Shown: positions 6,369-6,844 of the stretch, piece after piece
Layout of the letters: each line of letters starts with the position of its first letter
Position numbering within the stretch: the stretch's first letter is position 1
Assembly: GCA_964440525.1 (NCBI GenBank)
Contig: CAYTTC010000140.1
Span: 1-6,844 of the forward strand
DNA: 6,844 nucleotides
Reading direction: 5' to 3'
Source: DASWJZ01 sp964440525
GTDB lineage: Bacteria; Pseudomonadota; Alphaproteobacteria; Rhizobiales; Afifellaceae
The notes under the pieces: generated by a model
Seen by the model: only the letters and a program-made list of their open reading frames with translations
Databases searched by the model: none
Told to the model about the DNA's origin: nothing
Position numbers and translations under genes: made by a program

Positions 6369-6397
6369 AGTACATCATTGATGTGAGTTCCGAGCAA
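6369..6397 (-). promoter_or_regulatory. weak promoter candidate of the CHAT operon
   Basis: On the minus strand TTGCTC (6397-6392) is followed after 17 bases by TGTACT (6374-6369). That is 3 of 6 and 4 of 6 matches to the housekeeping -35 and -10 boxes at optimal spacing, which is common quality for alphaproteobacterial promoters. It would start transcription near 6361 and leave a leader of about 80 bases. Confidence 0.25.
6372..6384. promoter_or_regulatory. 13-base palindrome ACATCATTGATGT
   Basis: ACATCA-T-TGATGT is a perfect inverted repeat with a one-base centre. It overlaps the -10 box and spacer of the promoter candidate, the usual place for a repressor operator. Its left part, ACATCATTG, is repeated directly at 6355-6363, and ACATCAT occurs again at 6281-6287, so a DNA-binding protein could occupy several half-sites in the operon leader. 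Confidence 0.35.
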
Positions 6398-6653
6398 GCG
6401 GTCCCTGAAAAACCCTCGGGCGAGACGCATTCTTATGGCAAACGCTTTCCTTAAGCCCTTCAACAGCGGAGAACCGCAAGGAGGGATGCACCACTCCCTC
6501 GGGGGAGCCGCCCGTGGTAACGTTTGCCTGACTATACCCCGTTGTTCCAAGCCGGGTCATAGCCCGCGAGAGCCCTTCGCGATCGAACTCGACTGGGCAG
6601 GCGGCGAAGGCAACCCGGAAATGCTCGGCCGGTCGGCTGACGTTTGTTCCCGC
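6398..6653. other. non-coding region with several inverted repeats
   Basis: The gap between the recombinase end and the CHAT operon promoter shows no convincing gene. The open frames here lack codon-like or protein-like patterns. It holds an 8-base inverted repeat, GGCAAACG (6437-6444) and CGTTTGCC (6521-6528). This encloses smaller stems: GCGG-AGAA-CCGC (6466-6477), GAGGGA-N8-TCCCTC and the mutually exclusive CTCCC-N4-GGGAG (about 6481-6507). CGCGA-N7-TCGCG lies at 6565-6581. Whether it is transcribed or structured is unknown; no T-run suited to a terminator follows any stem. Confidence 0.35.
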
Positions 6654-6844
6654 CTATAAAAGTGTTTCGGATCTCGCGAGCAGGTTTTGCAGCGAGGACA
6701 CATGCCATCTGCCGCCGCGTGCCGATCTGATGCCACGGGCATTCAGGGCCTTCGCCACCTCGGCAAGGGTTGCGGCTCCCGTGGCCTGAATGGCTCGAAT
6801 GATTGGAAGGACGCTGGTGGCAAATCGATCGGCCTCCGCCACCT
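6654..6844 (-). CDS. serine recombinase (resolvase/invertase family), C-terminal part
   Basis: Only the last 62 or so codons are in the window; the gene continues beyond the right edge. The visible part reads EADRFATSVLPIIRAIQ, then AEVAKALNARGI, SARGGRWHVSSLQNLLAR and a TAG at 6656-6654. This pattern (helix with V-L-P-I-I, then A-x-A-L-N-x-R-G-I-x-(T/S)-A-R-G-G-x-W, then a final L-x-R helix) is the C-terminal DNA-binding helix-turn-helix region of rhizobial-type serine site-specific recombinases. They cut and rejoin DNA via a covalent phosphoserine for resolution, inversion or integration. The catalytic N-terminal domain cannot be checked here, so it may or may not be intact. It lies on the same strand as and upstream of the CHAT operon, about 320 bases from the leader ORF, and suggests mobile DNA. 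Confidence 0.75.
   Translation of the reverse strand, partial: VAEADRFATSVLPIIRAIQATGAATLAEVAKALNARGIRSARGGRWHVSSLQNLLARSETLL

Noticed and set aside
6435..6659. 74-codon plus-strand frame in the operon leader
   Set aside because: No recognisable domain; the residue pattern looks like translated non-coding repeats, and the frame lies opposite the operon leader.

Overview
The window looks like accessory DNA from a high-GC alphaproteobacterium, most likely of the Bradyrhizobium/Rhizobiales type. That is inferred from the look of the protein families (a DUF3606 protein, an FkbM methyltransferase tail, a rhizobial-style serine recombinase C-terminus); I could not run a search. No rRNA, tRNA or CRISPR array is visible.

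Left part (1-740): gene debris. A minus-strand piece of a MalK/UgpC-type ABC transporter ATPase runs off the left edge. It abuts, near base 113, the C-terminal half of an FkbM-family methyltransferase on the plus strand. Both genes have lost their 5' ends at the same joint, and the methyltransferase also carries a one-base frameshift. Next comes a small DUF3606 gene with a good start and ribosome binding site but a frameshift in the middle.

Middle left (796-1818): a small unrecognised minus-strand gene is divergent from an intact, secreted DNA/RNA non-specific endonuclease (NUC1 family). The nuclease keeps the catalytic His, Asn and Glu, but the Arg of the DRGH signature is Val. About 300 bases without a recognisable gene follow (1819-2117).

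Right part (2118-6334, minus strand): the centre of interest is a tight three-gene operon. In transcription order it encodes (1) a large exported protein with a helical, TPR-like N-terminal region and a C-terminal CHAT (caspase-like) peptidase domain with an intact His/Cys dyad; (2) a five-helix membrane protein whose last ~85 residues are predicted to be periplasmic; and (3) a signal-peptide-bearing PD40/TolB-like partial beta-propeller protein. Genes 1 and 2 share one base (TGATG) and genes 2 and 3 overlap by 31 bases, so translation is probably coupled. All three products are predicted to place their main domains on the periplasmic side, which suggests an envelope-located protease-sensor system. 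I do not know a described system with this composition; its function is unknown.

The operon leader (about 6280-6660) holds a possible 11-codon leader ORF with a strong Shine-Dalgarno inside a small inverted repeat, a 13-base palindrome near a weak promoter candidate, and longer inverted repeats. At the right edge (6654-6844) is the C-terminus of a serine recombinase on the minus strand. Recombinase on one side and broken genes on the other suggest that the nuclease and CHAT operon lie in, or at the edge of, a genomic island.
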